Of a stretch of 64,000 nucleotides of DNA, positions 62,338 through 64,000 are shown piece after piece. Position numbers and translations under genes: made by a program. Origin of the DNA: Thiodiazotropha sp040506775 (GTDB lineage: Bacteria > Pseudomonadota > Gammaproteobacteria > Chromatiales > Chromatiaceae); the NCBI GenBank assembly GCA_040506775.1, contig JBEVWC010000027.1, positions 1-64,000 on the forward strand, written 5' to 3'. Positions within the stretch are counted from its first letter, which is position 1. Every line of letters starts with the position of its first letter. The notes beneath the pieces are model-generated. The model was given only the letters and a program-made list of their open reading frames with translations. It searched no databases and was not told the DNA's origin.

Positions 62338-62899
62338 GGCGCACCTGCATTTTCGAAACCGGTAACTCCGCACAGATTGAGCACTTGATCGTCGACGCAT
62401 CGCCGCACGTCTGGCTCAAGGGGGTTCGTGCTGAACGCCCGGATTGTGTTTTGCCGCAACCGAACAGGACGGTATATCTCATGCTCTACTCACTCCGATC
62501 ACACCAAGGTACCAAATTAAAAATCATGCTCATTCAGCCGGGTTGTGCTGCTTGAACAGCTGTTTTTTGTTCTTATGAGTTCGCGCCGCTCATGTTTATA
62601 TTTTCCCCTCACCCTGTCCTTATCCCGCAAGGGGAGAGGTAACGTCCTACCCGAGTGCATCCAATGCTGCGGGTCAGTGGATAGGTCGGGTTAGCGCAGC
62701 GTAACCCGACATGAAACCGGCCTGGTTCCGCTGTTCGTCGGGTTACGCTTCGCTAACCCGACCTACGGTTCCACCCGCACCCCACTCCGCCTGGACCGTG
62801 CTTTCCCTCGCCCCTCGCGGGAGAGGGGCTCAAACCAACGTGCGCAAAGCGCACACCACCCACTAAAAACTAAAAACTCACAACTCAAAACTCACCGAA
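62338..62899. repeat. Repeat-filled gap between hypD and hypE
   Basis: The first 230 bases show nothing recognisable. Then follow a TGAGTTCGCGCCGCTCATG element (about 62576), CTCTCCC-type hairpins (about 62604-62640 and 62806-62828), a GTAGG/TCGGGTTAGC-type inverted repeat (62682-62766) and an ACTAAAAACT/ACTCAAAACT run (62864-62893). This is the same set of modules as in 12572-13433, in similar order. Confidence 0.78.
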
Positions 62900-64000
62900 T
62901 CATCCTGCCCGCTGCTCAGGCTGACGAAAACGCCCATAGCTCCAGTACGCAGCACAGGCGCCCTCGGAGGAAACCATGCAGGAACCCATCGGGTTTTCCG
63001 GGGTGCATACGGTGCCGAACAGCTTGCAGTCGGTGGGCCGTTTCTGTCCGCGCAGGATGCTGGGACATTCGCAACCCTTGACGTCCGAAGCACTGATCGC
63101 CGGGACCGGGTAGCGATGTTCCGCATCGAACTCGGCGTATTCGGCACGGATCTTCAAGGCGCTGTCGGGCACCAGTCCCAGGCCGCGCCACTCAAACTGG
63201 TCGCGCAGTTCCAGCACCTGGTCAACCAGGGCCTTGGCCTTCTGATTGCCTTCGCGGCTGACCGCACGGATGTACTCGTTCTCCACCACGTGACGCCCCT
63301 GGTTGAGCTGCCGGATCAGCATCAGCGCCGACTGCATGATATCGAGGGGTTCGAAGCCGGCGATCACCACCGGTTTGTCGTAGTGATCGGCGAAGTACTC
63401 GTAGGGCTGGCTGCCGATCACCGAACTCACATGGGACGGACCGAAGAAACCGTCGATGGAAACCTCCCCGGATTCGAGAATCGCGGTGAGCGCCGCCGGG
63501 GTCAGCACATGGTTGCAGAACACGCTGAAATTCTTCAGACCTTCCGCCCTGGCCTGCTGCAACGCCACTGCCGTGGGGGGCGTGGTGGTCTCGAAACCGA
63601 TGGCGAAGAACACCACCGGGCGGCTGGGATTCTCCCGTGCGACCTTCAACGCATCCTGGGTGGAGTAGACCATGCGCACATCCCCGCCGGCGGCCTTCAG
63701 CTTGAGCAGGCTCATGCGCTTGCTGGCGGGCACCCGTAACAGATCGCCGTAGCTGCAGAGGATCACATCGTGCTCCTGCACCAGCTGGATGGCGTTGTCG
63801 ATGCGCCCGATGGGCAGCACGCAGACCGGGCAGCCGGGACCGTGAACGAACTCCACATTGTGCGGCATCAGGTCCTGCACCCCGTAGCGGAAGATCGCAT
63901 GGGTGTGGCCGCCGCAGAACTCCATCAGCCGGTAGTGGCGATCCGTCTGCGCCTCGGCGGCAATGTCCCCGGCCAATTTGCGGGCCAGCGCCTGGTCACG
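62900..64000 (-). CDS. hypD: Hydrogenase maturation protein HypD (N-terminus beyond the window edge)
   Basis: 366 residues are visible; the frame is open to the right edge (first visible residues RDQALARKLAGD), so only the extreme N-terminus is missing. HypD works with HypC to bind Fe and assemble the Fe(CN)2CO group. Conserved motifs are EFCGGHTHAIFRYG, VHGPGCPVCVLP, FFAIGFETTTPPTA and the [4Fe-4S]/disulfide Cys region (GCECPSILRGQKRPTDCKLF). Its stop lies 562 bases before the hypE start. hypC probably lies just beyond the edge. Confidence 0.96.
   Translation of the reverse strand, partial: RDQALARKLAGDIAAEAQTDRHYRLMEFCGGHTHAIFRYGVQDLMPHNVEFVHGPGCPVCVLPIGRIDNAIQLVQEHDVILCSYGDLLRVPASKRMSLLKLKAAGGDVRMVYSTQDALKVARENPSRPVVFFAIGFETTTPPTAVALQQARAEGLKNFSVFCNHVLTPAALTAILESGEVSIDGFFGPSHVSSVIGSQPYEYFADHYDKPVVIAGFEPLDIMQSALMLIRQLNQGRHVVENEYIRAVSREGNQKAKALVDQVLELRDQFEWRGLGLVPDSALKIRAEYAEFDAEHRYPVPAISASDVKGCECPSILRGQKRPTDCKLFGTVCTPENPMGSCMVSSEGACAAYWSYGRFRQPEQRAG

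Overview
The window looks like chromosomal DNA of a GC-rich, probably chemolithotrophic gammaproteobacterium. Urea uptake and urease, assimilatory nitrate/nitrite reduction, an octaheme cytochrome, an H2-sensing [NiFe] hydrogenase with Hyp maturation genes, and dense palindromic intergenic repeats together suggest a Chromatiales/Sedimenticolaceae-type sulfur oxidiser. That placement is inference; there is no rRNA or marker gene in the window. No tRNA, rRNA, CRISPR array or intact insertion sequence was found.

Layout. (1) 1-568: left-edge fragment of a mobile-element-type DUF6499 (probably DUF2285) protein. (2) 569-7107: accessory island. It holds a sigma70 promoter, a 68-residue double-glycine-leader peptide with a Cys/Pro hexapeptide repeat and five histidines, its HlyD-type adaptor and a C39-peptidase ABC exporter, then a decayed higB and a vapBC toxin-antitoxin pair. 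A 24-base direct repeat lies at both ends. (3) 7108-12513: urease genes ureD-ureAB(fused)-ureC-ureE-ureF-ureG, read leftwards. (4) 12514-13460: tandemly duplicated repeat block. (5) 13461-19482: a small exported protein and the urea ABC transporter urtABCDE, read leftwards. (6) 19854-24123: a divergent hybrid kinase with an NCS1-permease-like sensor domain, plus a LuxR-type response regulator. (7) 24147-30552: ACP phosphodiesterase, then a signalling operon (small protein, V4R-like protein, hybrid kinase with HPt, GGDEF response regulator). (8) 30577-42734: nitrate assimilation, read leftwards: ANTAR regulator, nrtA-nrtB-nrtC, nirB, nirD, nasA, globin. nrtA is preceded by a sigma54 promoter and a leader with two hexaloop hairpins and an intrinsic terminator. 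(9) 42971-45225: octaheme cytochrome c plus cytochrome b. (10) 45269-52763: two alpha/beta hydrolases, a LON-domain protein, a fatty acid cis/trans isomerase, a VPLPA-CTERM protein, a hypothetical protein and an unusual membrane protein with an embedded pilin. (11) 52818-64000: hypF, regulatory hydrogenase hupV and hupU, kinase hupT, regulator hupR, hypE, hypD (cut by the window edge), read leftwards.

How they work together. Urea is imported by Urt and hydrolysed by urease, with the NCS1-kinase system a candidate sensor. Nitrate is imported by NrtABC and reduced by NasA and NirBD. Its transcription appears to need both nitrogen limitation (sigma54) and nitrate/nitrite-dependent antitermination by the ANTAR protein. 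The hydrogenase block is an H2-sensing cascade (HupUV, HupT, HupR) plus maturation factors; the energy-conserving hydrogenase is not in the window. Four or more families of hairpin-forming repeats sit in almost every intergenic gap, including gaps inside operons.
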